A model generated the notes under the pieces. The model had not been told where the DNA came from, did not search any database, and saw only the letters and a list, made by a program, of their open reading frames with translations. The translations under genes were made by a program, and so were the position numbers. Source: an uncultured Clostridia bacterium (lineage in GTDB: Bacteria; Bacillota; Clostridia; TANB77; CAG-508). From it: a DNA stretch of 18,067 nucleotides. Below are positions 1 to 7,185 of the stretch, piece after piece (the stretch's first letter is position 1; every line of letters begins with the position of its first letter). Location of the stretch: positions 1 through 18,067 of the forward strand of contig CANQFW010000023.1 in assembly GCA_947599995.1 (NCBI GenBank), read 5' to 3'.

Positions 1-5
1 TTGTT

Positions 6-11
6 CCTCCT
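6..11 (-). promoter_or_regulatory. Ribosome binding site of a gene starting just left of the window
   Basis: On the minus strand this reads AGGAGG followed by AACAA and then the window edge. A start codon would be expected immediately outside the window. The gene itself cannot be seen, so only its translation signal is reported. Confidence 0.6.
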
Positions 12-68
12 CTTTTATAAAACATTTATCCTTTGTGTTGAATACCTTCTTTTTGTTTTTACTTTATC

Positions 69-97
69 ATTTTATACTATTAGCTAAAATATTTCAA
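69..97 (-). promoter_or_regulatory. Candidate sigma-A promoter for the gene left of the window
   Basis: On the minus strand, TTGAAA (92-97) is followed after 17 bases by TAAAAT (69-74). It lies downstream of the 44-residue ORF and about 60 bases upstream of the ribosome binding site at 6-11, so it most likely drives the gene outside the window. The call rests on motif match only. Confidence 0.45.
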
Positions 98-110
98 GTG
101 GTTTTTTATA

Positions 111-245
111 TTAATTATTTTTTTTAATTTCTCTTTCAATTTTATTAATTTCTAATTTTACATACTCCTTAGCATGCACCCAATCATCATATGTAAGAGT
201 ACTATATATATTTTTTAGTATTTCCAAAAATTCTTTATTCTCCAT
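111..245 (-). CDS. Small hypothetical protein, 44 aa
   Basis: I do not recognise this protein. The ORF begins MENKEFLEIL and ends IEREIKKNN. It is charged, with no membrane segment or cysteine, and is likely all-helical, with Trp22 in the middle and a Lys/Glu-rich C-terminal helix. It is supported as a real gene by an AAAGGAG ribosome binding site 5 bases before ATG and a strong promoter (TTGAAA, 17 bases, TATAAT) just upstream. It is divergent from the broken XRE regulator at 358-568, and the shared intergenic region carries an inverted repeat over its promoter. A small regulated partner of that regulator is a reasonable inference, not a demonstrated role. Confidence 0.6.
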   Translation of the reverse strand: MENKEFLEILKNIYSTLTYDDWVHAKEYVKLEINKIEREIKKNN

Positions 246-263
246 ACAAACTCCTTTATGTAT

Positions 264-292
264 ATTATACACTACAAATACGGTATTTTCAA
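264..292 (-). promoter_or_regulatory. Promoter of the 44-aa gene
   Basis: On the minus strand, TTGAAA (287-292) is followed by a 17-base spacer and TATAAT (264-269), close to sigma-A consensus. The transcript would start near 257, giving a short leader that contains the AAAGGAG ribosome binding site. An inverted repeat at 276-288 covers most of the spacer and touches the -35 box. Confidence 0.7.
276..288. promoter_or_regulatory. Candidate operator: AAATAC-N-GTATTT inverted repeat
   Basis: A perfect 6-bp inverted repeat around one central base sits in the promoter spacer of the small gene and within about 70 bp of the XRE gene. The position is typical for an operator bound by an XRE/Cro-type dimer that represses a divergent gene. 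Binding is inferred from position only. Confidence 0.4.
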
Positions 293-357
293 GTATCTTA
301 CATATATATAAAAAATATTGTAGAATATTTTTAAATTCTGTCGAAAGAGGTCAAAAT

Positions 358-568
358 ATGGTTAAGTTTAATATTGAAGCATTATTAAAAAATCAGCGGG
401 AAAAGTAAATATTGGCTATGCCAAACAATGAATATAACGTCACATAATTTAAATAGAATCATACAATGCAAGACTACATCTATATCATTTAGATATATTG
501 AAGATTTCTGTAAATATTTAAACTGTACTCCTGCCGATTTAATAACAATTGATAATAATGAAAATTAA
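358..568 (+). pseudogene. XRE-family helix-turn-helix regulator, disrupted by one extra base
   Basis: The reading frame starts at ATG 358 (MVKFNIEALLKNQ), preceded by an AGAGG ribosome binding site, and hits a stop at 406. Dropping one base (C397) continues directly into GKSKYWLCQTMNITSHNLN and on through ISFRYIEDFCKYLNCTPADLITI to a stop at 566-568. This gives a 69-residue protein. That sequence has the classic layout of short Cro/C1-type repressors found in Bacillota: K-x-x-SKYWL-C before the HTH, 'NLNRI' as the recognition region, and a 'L-x-CTP-x-DL' C-terminal signature. Only one base is wrong, so this is a recent pseudogene, a sequencing error or a programmed shift. In the zero frame the slip codon is CGG, as in the coupling ATPase gene. 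Confidence 0.75.
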
Positions 569-573
569 AAGTA

Positions 574-633
574 AAAAAGGGCTGTGAAAAAGAGGCTACT
601 GAAAAAGTAGCCTCTTGAAAAAAGTCCCTTTTT
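574..633. terminator. Nested bidirectional terminator
   Basis: A perfect 10-bp inner stem (590-599 with 607-616, loop of 7) is enclosed by a second stem pairing AAAAAGGG (574-581) with CCCTTTTT (626-633). T-rich or A-rich runs flank both sides, so it can end transcription from the XRE side (+) and from the aminopeptidase gene (-). Confidence 0.75.
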
Positions 634-667
634 ATTTTTTATACTACATTTAAAAAATTTTAGAAAT

Positions 668-2065
668 TTATGCCATATTCCAAAAAACTTTATATGTTCT
701 ATATGCACTATAAACATCATATTTGCTTGTAACTTCGTAAGGAGCATGCATTGAAAGCACAGGAACACCACAATCTATTACATCTACACCTTTATTTGCT
801 AAAATGTACGCAATTGTTCCTCCACCTCCAATATCCACTTTACCAAGTTCTGAAACTTGGTATTTAATATTATTTGACTCTAGCAAATTGCGAATCCAAG
901 CAACATATTCTGCATTTGCATCAGAGGCTCCAGATTTACCTCTTGAACCTGTATATTTATTTAGAGTTATTCCTTTGCCTAAAAATCCTGCATTTTTCTT
1001 ATCAGAGACACTTGAATAAATTGGATCGAATCCTGCATCCACATCAGAAGATAGCATCTTTGAATAACAGAATACTTTATCCAATAAATTAGGTCTATTT
1101 ACTTCTAACTTATTTAATATTTCAGATATAAAATAATCAAACATATGTGATTCCATACCAGTATTGCCCATACTTCCTATTTCCTCTTTATCAGATAATA
1201 TACATACTGCTGTTTTTAAAGGATTTTCAAGCTCCATCATAGCCATTAATGAAGTATATGCACAAACTTTATCATCTTGACCATAAGCCGCACACATTCC
1301 CTTGTCAAAACCTAAACTTCTTGCCTTAAAAGCTGGGACAAGCTCTAACTCTGAACTTACAAAATCTCTTTCAGTAATTCCATATTTTTCATTCAATATA
1401 TTCATTATATTAAGCTTTACAGATTCGTTATCCTGTACATCATATTGAATACTACCAATTAATAAATTTAAATCCTCACCTTCAACCCCATTTTTTAACT
1501 TTTTATCCATTTGTTCTTGAGCTAAATGAGGCAAAAGATCAGTTATTGTGAAAATAGGATCATTTTCATCTTCTCCAATATTTACAGTTATCCTATCACC
1601 ATTAGCCTTAACAAAAACACCATGAATACTTAAAGGAATTGTAGTCCATTGATATTTCTTTATTCCTCCATAATAATGGGTTTTAAAATATGCCATTCCC
1701 GTATCTTCATATAGTGGATTTGGCTTTAAATCCAATCTTGGAGAATCAATATGCGAACCAATAATATTTAGCCCTTCTTCTATTGATTTGCTTCCAATTA
1801 CAGCTAAATACATACTTTTATCCCTATTAACAAAATAAACTTTATCTCCTGCTTTTAGTTTGCCAAAATTATTTATATCTTTAAATCCATTATTTTCTGC
1901 TACTCTTCTAGCTTCTCTTACAAATTCCCTTTCAATTTTTGCCTTGTTTAAAAATTCTAAATATCCTTCAGCAAAATCTAAAATTTTTGTTTTCTCATCT
2001 TCATTTACATTTTTCCATCCAAAATCATTTTTTTCTAATAGTTTATCTCTTAAATTTTCTTCCAT
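668..2065 (-). CDS. M18-family metalloaminopeptidase
   Basis: A cytosolic two-metal (Zn/Co) aminopeptidase of 465 residues, the usual length for the family (yeast aminopeptidase I / bacterial ApeA-ApeB relatives). It removes N-terminal residues, often acidic or hydrophobic, from peptides. Visible metal-site signatures in order: GSHIDSPRLDLKP with His105; YGQDDKVCAY with the bridging Asp near 264; SDKEEIGSMG with Glu294/Glu295 (catalytic base and ligand); SSDVDAGFDP near 340; and LSMHAPYEV with His440. All are intact. The start has an AAAGGA ribosome binding site about 10 bases upstream. It is monocistronic: its own promoter lies at 2097-2125 and a terminator follows the stop. The subgroup (apeA versus apeB) cannot be fixed by eye. 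Confidence 0.93.
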   Translation of the reverse strand: MEENLRDKLLEKNDFGWKNVNEDEKTKILDFAEGYLEFLNKAKIEREFVREARRVAENNGFKDINNFGKLKAGDKVYFVNRDKSMYLAVIGSKSIEEGLNIIGSHIDSPRLDLKPNPLYEDTGMAYFKTHYYGGIKKYQWTTIPLSIHGVFVKANGDRITVNIGEDENDPIFTITDLLPHLAQEQMDKKLKNGVEGEDLNLLIGSIQYDVQDNESVKLNIMNILNEKYGITERDFVSSELELVPAFKARSLGFDKGMCAAYGQDDKVCAYTSLMAMMELENPLKTAVCILSDKEEIGSMGNTGMESHMFDYFISEILNKLEVNRPNLLDKVFCYSKMLSSDVDAGFDPIYSSVSDKKNAGFLGKGITLNKYTGSRGKSGASDANAEYVAWIRNLLESNNIKYQVSELGKVDIGGGGTIAYILANKGVDVIDCGVPVLSMHAPYEVTSKYDVYSAYRTYKVFWNMA

Positions 2066-2096
2066 TTTTTATCATTCCTTTCATATATTTTTTAAT

Positions 2097-2125
2097 ATTA
2101 TATCACTACTTATTTTATTTTTCCA
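2097..2125 (-). promoter_or_regulatory. Promoter of the M18 aminopeptidase gene
   Basis: On the minus strand there is an extended -10 (TGATATAAT, core at 2097-2102) with a TGGAAA -35-like hexamer (2120-2125) at a 17-base spacing. It lies 32 bases upstream of the start codon. The divergent gene at 2278 has only weak promoter-like matches upstream, for example TATAAA at 2191-2196 with a poor -35. Confidence 0.65.
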
Positions 2126-2277
2126 TAAATTTTAAAAATTATAAGAAATAATACTTTAAACTCTACTACAACAATGAAGTCATATACATATATAAACTTA
2201 GAAGGAGCTTTTTATTTTTACTATTTAAGAATAAAATTCTTGAAAATTTTCCATAATAATAAAAAGGATGTGATAAA

Positions 2278-3780
2278 ATGAGCTCACTTTGGATAGACAC
2301 AACAAACGAATTGGACCAATCTAAAAGCTTAGGGAAGGACCTTACTTGTGATGTTTGCATAATAGGGGCTGGTATAGCAGGCCTTTCAACAGGTTACTAT
2401 CTTTGTAAACAAGGTTTGAAGGTAATAATTCTAGATAAATCTTATATTGGAACAAAAACAAGCGGAAATACTACAGGGAAAATAACATTTCAACATAATT
2501 TAATATATGATTATTTAATAAATTCAAAATCAGAAAAATATGCAAAAGCATATTTAGACGCAAACAAAAAAGCTATTTTGAATATAAAAAATATTATAGA
2601 TGAAGAACAAATAGACTGTGACTTTGAAAATCAAGCGAATTACGTATACACTACTAAACAAGAAGAGCTACACAAAATTCATAAAGAGATTCAAGCTCTC
2701 CATATCTTAGGGGAAGAAGCAGAATTTGTGACTAATTGTGATCTTCCATTCAAAATAGTAGGGGCATTAAAAGAAAATAATCAAGCTCAAATTCATCTTA
2801 GAAAATACATGCTAGGCTTAGCAAATTGTATCAAACAAAAAGGTGGTGAAATATATACAAATTCTACTGTAATAAATGTAAAAAAAGATAATAATGAATA
2901 TATTACATTTGCTAATAATTACGAAATAAAATCTAAATATATAATACAAGCATGCCACTATCCATTTATTAATTTTCCAGGATTTTACTTTTCAAAAATG
3001 TATCAATCTACATCTTATGTAATAGCAGTTGATACCCATACAAATCTCTTTGGTGGAATGTATATAAATCCTCACGAACCAATATATTCATTTAGAACTG
3101 CCAAATTTAAAGATAAAAGATTACTATTAATCGCTGGAGCTGACCATAAAACAGGATTTGCACCAGACGAAAATAAATCATATAAACTACTAGAAAATTT
3201 TGCAAAAAAACACTATCCAAAATCTGAAATACTATATAAATGGAATACTAGAGACTGCATTTCCCTAGATAAAATTCCTTATATTGGTGAGTTTTCTAGT
3301 TTATTGCCAAATGCATATGTAGCAACAGGTTTCAACAAATGGGGAATAACTGGTTCAAACATTGCCGCAAATATAATAACTGATAAAATTTTAGGCAAAG
3401 AAAATAAATATGCATTTGTTTTTGACTCAAGACGTGTAGAACCAATTAAAAATAGAGAAGAAGTAAAAAATATGACTAGTCAGGTATTTAAGTCTTTTAT
3501 ATCTAATAGGATAAAGATACCCCACGCAGATCTAGAACAAATAAAAAATGACAATGGTGGTATAATAAAATTAGATGGCATAAATATAGGGATTTACAAA
3601 GACGCCTCTGGAAATATTTTTGCAATAAATCCCACATGCACCCATCTAGGTTGCCTTCTTACATGGAATAACCTAGACAAAACTTGGGACTGCCCTTGCC
3701 ATGGGAGCAGATTTAATTTCAAAGGCGAAAATATTTATGACCCTGCTTTTAAAAATTTAGATAAATTTGAAATTTTATAG
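2278..3780 (+). CDS. FAD-dependent oxidoreductase with C-terminal Rieske [2Fe-2S] domain (YhfW-like)
   Basis: A 500-residue fusion. Residues about 25-370 are a DAO-type (glycine/D-amino-acid oxidase-like) flavoprotein domain, with dinucleotide-binding GAGIAG at 30-35 and the closing 'ATGFNKWGITGSNIAANII' around 349-367. Residues about 415-500 form a Rieske domain: C454-T-H456-L-G-C, then C472-P-C-H475-G-S, all four cluster ligands present. The architecture and length match Bacillus YhfW, whose substrate is unknown to me. An AAAGGATG ribosome binding site precedes ATG. It stands alone on the plus strand, divergent from the aminopeptidase and convergent with thrS. It is predicted cytosolic, with no signal peptide. 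A role in electron transfer or amine oxidation is inference from the domains. Confidence 0.9.
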   Translation: MSSLWIDTTNELDQSKSLGKDLTCDVCIIGAGIAGLSTGYYLCKQGLKVIILDKSYIGTKTSGNTTGKITFQHNLIYDYLINSKSEKYAKAYLDANKKAILNIKNIIDEEQIDCDFENQANYVYTTKQEELHKIHKEIQALHILGEEAEFVTNCDLPFKIVGALKENNQAQIHLRKYMLGLANCIKQKGGEIYTNSTVINVKKDNNEYITFANNYEIKSKYIIQACHYPFINFPGFYFSKMYQSTSYVIAVDTHTNLFGGMYINPHEPIYSFRTAKFKDKRLLLIAGADHKTGFAPDENKSYKLLENFAKKHYPKSEILYKWNTRDCISLDKIPYIGEFSSLLPNAYVATGFNKWGITGSNIAANIITDKILGKENKYAFVFDSRRVEPIKNREEVKNMTSQVFKSFISNRIKIPHADLEQIKNDNGGIIKLDGINIGIYKDASGNIFAINPTCTHLGCLLTWNNLDKTWDCPCHGSRFNFKGENIYDPAFKNLDKFEIL

Positions 3781-3829
3781 TTTTAATTTATTAACACATT
3801 AGTCACAATATTTTTTTAATTATAAAAAT

Positions 3830-3865
3830 GGACAGATTAGATTATATATGTAAATCAATCTGTCC
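3830..3865. terminator. Shared bidirectional terminator
   Basis: GGACAGATT (3830-3838) pairs with AATCTGTCC (3857-3865), continued inside by GATT/AATC (3840-3843 with 3853-3856) past a bulged A. A T-rich run follows on each strand, so it serves both the Rieske flavoprotein gene (+) and the thrS end of the operon (-). Confidence 0.8.
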
Positions 3866-3873
3866 TATATTTT

Positions 3874-5814
3874 CTAAAGATAAAAATTTTTACATTCTTC
3901 ATTTATCTTCTCAATAAATGTCTCTAAACTCATAGCACCAATATCACCATCTTTTCTAGAGCGAACTCCAACTGTTCTAGATTCCACCTCTTTGTCTCCA
4001 ACAACCAACATATACGGTACCTTTGAAAGCTGAGCTTCCCTAATCTTATACCCAATTTTCTCTTGTCTAGAATCTACTTCCACTCTTAATTTCTGTTTTT
4101 GTAATCTTTCTCTTATGTCATTAGCATAATCAATGTGTCGATCTGCAATTGGTAATATTTTTACCTGTTTAGGACAAACCCAAAATGGTAAATTGCCTTT
4201 TGTTTCTTCAATTAAGAATGATATAAATCTATCAGAACTACCAAGTATCGCTCTATGAATTACAACAGGTCTATGTTCCGCTCCGTCTTCACCAATATAA
4301 CTTAATTCAAATCTTTCAGGAAGTGCAAAATCCAATTGACATGTTGGAATTGTGACATCATGTCCTAAAGCTGTCTGAATTTGTATATCAATTTTTGGGC
4401 CATAGAATGCTGCTTCACCCTCAGCTTCATAGAAATCGATATTCAATTCTTTTAAAATTTCTCTAAGCTGTGATTCTGCGGTCTCCCACATTTCGTCGTT
4501 ATCTATATATTTTTCCTCATTTTTCTTATCTCTTAAGGAAAGTCTAAATTTAAATTTATCCCTTGAAAAACCGAAATCCTTAATGTAAACCTCAAAAATC
4601 AAATTTATAACTTTACCCACTTCTTCTTTAATTTGATCCGGTCTTACAAATAGATGAGCATCGTTTTGGCACATTTGTCGTACCCTTTCTAGCCCACAAA
4701 CAGATCCTGAATTTTCATATCTAAAATCATGAGCAAGTTCTCCAATTTTAATCGGTAAATCCCTATATGAATGCATTTCGCTCTTATAAATTAGCATATG
4801 ATGAGGGCAATTCATTGGCCTTAAAACTAATTCTTCATTTTCCATCTGCATAATTGGAAACATATCATCCTTATAATGATCCCAATGTCCACTTATTTTA
4901 TACAAATTGGTTGTAGCTAAACTTGGCGTATATACATGTGAATATCCAAGTTCTAATTCCTTATCCTGAATATATCTTTCAAGAATTCTTCTTATTGTAG
5001 CACCATTTGGCAAATACATTGGAAGTCCTGATCCAATAAGTGGATGTGTCATAAACAATTTTAAATCTTTACCTATTTTTCTATGATCTCTAGCTTGTCT
5101 ATCTTCAAGAATTTCAAGGTATTCATCAACTTGAGATTTTTTTGGAAAAGATATTGCATAAATTCTTTGAAGCATTTTATTTTTTTCGTTTCCTCTCCAA
5201 TATGCACCTGAAGATGATAAAATTTTTACAGCTTTAACCTTTCCTGTACTCATCAAATGTGGTCCTGCACATAAGTCAACAAACTCACCTTGTCTATAAA
5301 ATGATATTTCTTCTCCTTCTGGCAAATCCTCTATTAATTGTACCTTATATGGTTCATCTTTTTCTTTCATTAATTTTATAGCTTCATCTCTTGGTAGAGT
5401 ATATCTTTCTATGGCTAAATCCTCTTTTATAATTTTTCTCATTTCATCTTCTATCTTTATTTTATCCTCATCAGAGAAATGCTTTTCAACATCAAAATCA
5501 TAGTAAAATCCTTCATCTATTGAAGGTCCTATAGCAAGCTTAATATTAGGATTTATTCTTTTAATAGCCTGAGCCATTATATGTGAAGTTGTATGCCAAT
5601 AAGCTTTTTTTCCATCTAAGTCGCTCTCAAATGTATGTATCACAAGTTCACAATCATCCTCTAATATATATCTTAAATCTACGACCTTACCATCTACACT
5701 TGCACATGTAGCAACTCTTGCTAAACCTTCACTTATTTCTTTAGCAACTTCATATACACTCTTGCCAGCTTCCACTTCTTTTATGCTTCCATCTTTTAGT
5801 TGTAATTTTATCAT
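3874..5814 (-). CDS. thrS: Threonyl-tRNA synthetase
   Basis: A class II aminoacyl-tRNA synthetase of 646 residues, full length, that charges tRNA-Thr in the cytosol. Domain order: TGS (1-62); editing SAD domain with H74-TTS-H78 and DLC182AGPH186, so Ser-tRNA-Thr editing should be intact; catalytic core (about 245-535); anticodon-binding domain (about 545-640). Zinc ligands are C336 (MNCPHH), H387 (NDAHLF) and H520 (VIHRAILGSSDRF, motif 3). Motif 2 reads RYENSGSVCGLERVRQ rather than the more common EPSG-x-LHGL-x-RVR, a subgroup difference. The start is fixed by AAAGGAGG seven bases before ATG. It lies 39 bases after prfA with no promoter or terminator between, so the two are co-transcribed. 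No T-box is seen upstream. Confidence 0.98.
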   Translation of the reverse strand: MIKLQLKDGSIKEVEAGKSVYEVAKEISEGLARVATCASVDGKVVDLRYILEDDCELVIHTFESDLDGKKAYWHTTSHIMAQAIKRINPNIKLAIGPSIDEGFYYDFDVEKHFSDEDKIKIEDEMRKIIKEDLAIERYTLPRDEAIKLMKEKDEPYKVQLIEDLPEGEEISFYRQGEFVDLCAGPHLMSTGKVKAVKILSSSGAYWRGNEKNKMLQRIYAISFPKKSQVDEYLEILEDRQARDHRKIGKDLKLFMTHPLIGSGLPMYLPNGATIRRILERYIQDKELELGYSHVYTPSLATTNLYKISGHWDHYKDDMFPIMQMENEELVLRPMNCPHHMLIYKSEMHSYRDLPIKIGELAHDFRYENSGSVCGLERVRQMCQNDAHLFVRPDQIKEEVGKVINLIFEVYIKDFGFSRDKFKFRLSLRDKKNEEKYIDNDEMWETAESQLREILKELNIDFYEAEGEAAFYGPKIDIQIQTALGHDVTIPTCQLDFALPERFELSYIGEDGAEHRPVVIHRAILGSSDRFISFLIEETKGNLPFWVCPKQVKILPIADRHIDYANDIRERLQKQKLRVEVDSRQEKIGYKIREAQLSKVPYMLVVGDKEVESRTVGVRSRKDGDIGAMSLETFIEKINEECKNFYL

Positions 5815-5853
5815 ATTAATCCTCCTTTAAATTATGAGATATACATCAAAGTT

Positions 5854-6915
5854 TTATTCTTCTTCACCTTTCAATTTTTCAGCTCTATCAGCAGCAATTA
5901 AATTATCTACCATCTCATCAATATCACCATTTAAGAAATTTTCCATTTGATAAATACTCATTCCAATTCTATGGTCAGTAATACGTCCTTGCGGATAATT
6001 ATATGTACGTATTTTTTCACTTCTATCTCCTGAACCTACTTGAGATTTTCTGGCATTTGCAATTTCAGAGTCTTGCTTTTCCTTTTCAATTTCATATAAC
6101 CTTGATTTTAATAAATTCATTGCATATTCTCTATTTTGAAGTTGTGACCTTTGAGTTTGACATTCTGCAACCAATCCAGTTGGAACATGTATAAGCCTTA
6201 CGGCTGATGAAGTTTTATTAATATGTTGACCTCCAGCTCCAGATGCCCTAAACACTTCCATCTTTATATCTGCTGGATTTATGTCAATTTCTACATCTTC
6301 AACAACTGGTAAAACCGCAACAGTTGCAGTAGATGTGTGTATTCTACCACTACTTTCCGTATCTGGAACACGTTGAACCCTATGTACCCCACTTTCAAAT
6401 TTCAATCTGCTATATGCTCCTTTTCCAGAAACCATAAAAGAAATTTCTTTGTAACCTCCAAGCTCTGTAGCGTTTTCATTCAAAATTTCTATTTTCCAAT
6501 GTTTTTTCTCAGCATACATAGCGTACATTCTAAATAAAGTACTAGCAAACAAGGAAGCCTCCTCTCCTCCTGCACCACCTCTAATCTCACAAATAACACT
6601 TTTATCGTCATTAGGGTCTTTTGGAATAAGCAAGATTTTAAGATCCTCTTCAATTTTTTCTAGTTTTTCTTTTGACGAATAAAACTCCTCTTCCGCTAGT
6701 TCCTTAAGCTCCTTATCGCTCATCATTTCCTTTGCTTCATTCATTGCATTTAGAGTATTCTTATATTCCCTATATTTTAGAACAACATCCTCCATTGAGC
6801 TATGTTCTTTTACCAATTTTCTCCATTCATTTGTATTTGCAATAATAGCCGGATCACTAACCTGCAAAGTTAATTCTTCATATCTTTTTTCAACTGCCTC
6901 TAATTTTTCAAACAT
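5854..6915 (-). CDS. prfA: Peptide chain release factor 1
   Basis: Terminates translation at UAA/UAG. It has 353 residues, typical for RF1. Class-I signatures: GGAGGEEASLFA at 113-124 in domain 2; the tripeptide P184-D-T186 in VPDTESSGRIHTS, where the PxT form marks RF1 rather than the SPF of RF2; and the catalytic GGQ at 228-230 (RASGAGGQHINKTSSAVR), methylated by PrmC in relatives. An AGGAGAG ribosome binding site precedes ATG. It is the first gene of a two-gene unit with thrS, driven by the promoter at 6948-6976. There is no prmC neighbour here, unlike many Bacillota. Confidence 0.97.
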   Translation of the reverse strand: MFEKLEAVEKRYEELTLQVSDPAIIANTNEWRKLVKEHSSMEDVVLKYREYKNTLNAMNEAKEMMSDKELKELAEEEFYSSKEKLEKIEEDLKILLIPKDPNDDKSVICEIRGGAGGEEASLFASTLFRMYAMYAEKKHWKIEILNENATELGGYKEISFMVSGKGAYSRLKFESGVHRVQRVPDTESSGRIHTSTATVAVLPVVEDVEIDINPADIKMEVFRASGAGGQHINKTSSAVRLIHVPTGLVAECQTQRSQLQNREYAMNLLKSRLYEIEKEKQDSEIANARKSQVGSGDRSEKIRTYNYPQGRITDHRIGMSIYQMENFLNGDIDEMVDNLIAADRAEKLKGEEE

Positions 6916-6947
6916 AAAAACTCTCCTTCTTCAATTTTAACATAACT

Positions 6948-6976
6948 ATTATACTACTTTTTTTCATTTAAAACAA
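6948..6976 (-). promoter_or_regulatory. Promoter of the prfA-thrS operon
   Basis: On the minus strand, TTGTTT (6971-6976), 17 bases, TATAAT (6948-6953). The -10 is perfect and the -35 is weak. The predicted transcript start is about 25 bases before the prfA start codon, leaving room only for the ribosome binding site. Confidence 0.6.
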
Positions 6977-7033
6977 TAGAAATCTTTAAATAATATAACT
7001 AAAAGATTTCTATACATAAACTCAGGTCTAGTC

Positions 7034-7060
7034 AAAAAACATACTAAAATAAAAGTATGT
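7034..7060 (-). terminator. Intrinsic terminator hairpin with U-tract
   Basis: On the minus strand, ACATACT (7060-7054), an 8-base loop and AGTATGT (7045-7039) are followed by a run of T. It would end transcripts coming from the coupling ATPase gene or from the candidate promoter at 7153-7182. Its 5' arm is also part of the longer hairpin at 7055-7135, so the two structures exclude each other. Confidence 0.65.
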
Positions 7061-7135
7061 ATTAATTGTTTTAAACGTTTGTTGTACTATCCGCGATGGA
7101 TGTGGAAACCAAACCTTTAAAATATTAATACATAC
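7055..7135 (-). ncRNA. Candidate structured RNA (long imperfect hairpin), class unknown
   Basis: Perfect 12-base inverted repeats, GTATGTATTAAT (7055-7066) and ATTAATACATAC (7124-7135), enclose a second helix. After a small asymmetric bulge, TTTTAAA-x-GTTTG pairs with CAAAC-x-TTTAAAA with one mismatch. The apical loop of about 28 bases is far more GC-rich than its surroundings, and contains a possible 4-bp mini-stem (ATCC/GGAT). A promoter-like pair lies just upstream and a terminator just downstream. I could not match it to a riboswitch, T-box, ribozyme or small RNA family. It could instead be a 3' UTR structure or a short inverted-repeat element. Confidence 0.4.
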
Positions 7136-7152
7136 CCCTTTTAAATTAAACC

Positions 7153-7182
7153 TATATATGCAATTTAAGGTGACATTGTAAA
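7153..7182 (-). promoter_or_regulatory. Candidate promoter of the structured element
   Basis: On the minus strand, TTTACA (7177-7182), 18 bases, TATATA (7153-7158). A transcript starting near 7146 would begin about ten bases before the long hairpin and end at the 7034-7060 terminator, about 110 nt in all. The match is moderate and it overlaps the stop of the coupling ATPase gene. Confidence 0.3.
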
Positions 7183-7185
7183 GAG

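Noticed and set aside
565..771. 68-residue ORF on the minus strand
   Set aside because: It overlaps the terminator and the 3' end of the aminopeptidase gene, has no ribosome binding site, and has low-complexity Phe/Lys composition. It is a chance frame.
2201..2241. Possible leader peptide before the Rieske flavoprotein gene
   Set aside because: An AGAAGGAG-like stretch at 2200-2207 has no start codon at a usable distance, and the small AAGAAT/ATTCTT hairpin at 2227-2241 is too weak to call.
6916..7185. T-box leader controlling prfA-thrS
   Set aside because: The region carries no T-box consensus (AGGGTGGNACCGCG-like) or specifier stem I could recognise, and thrS itself is only 39 bases after prfA.
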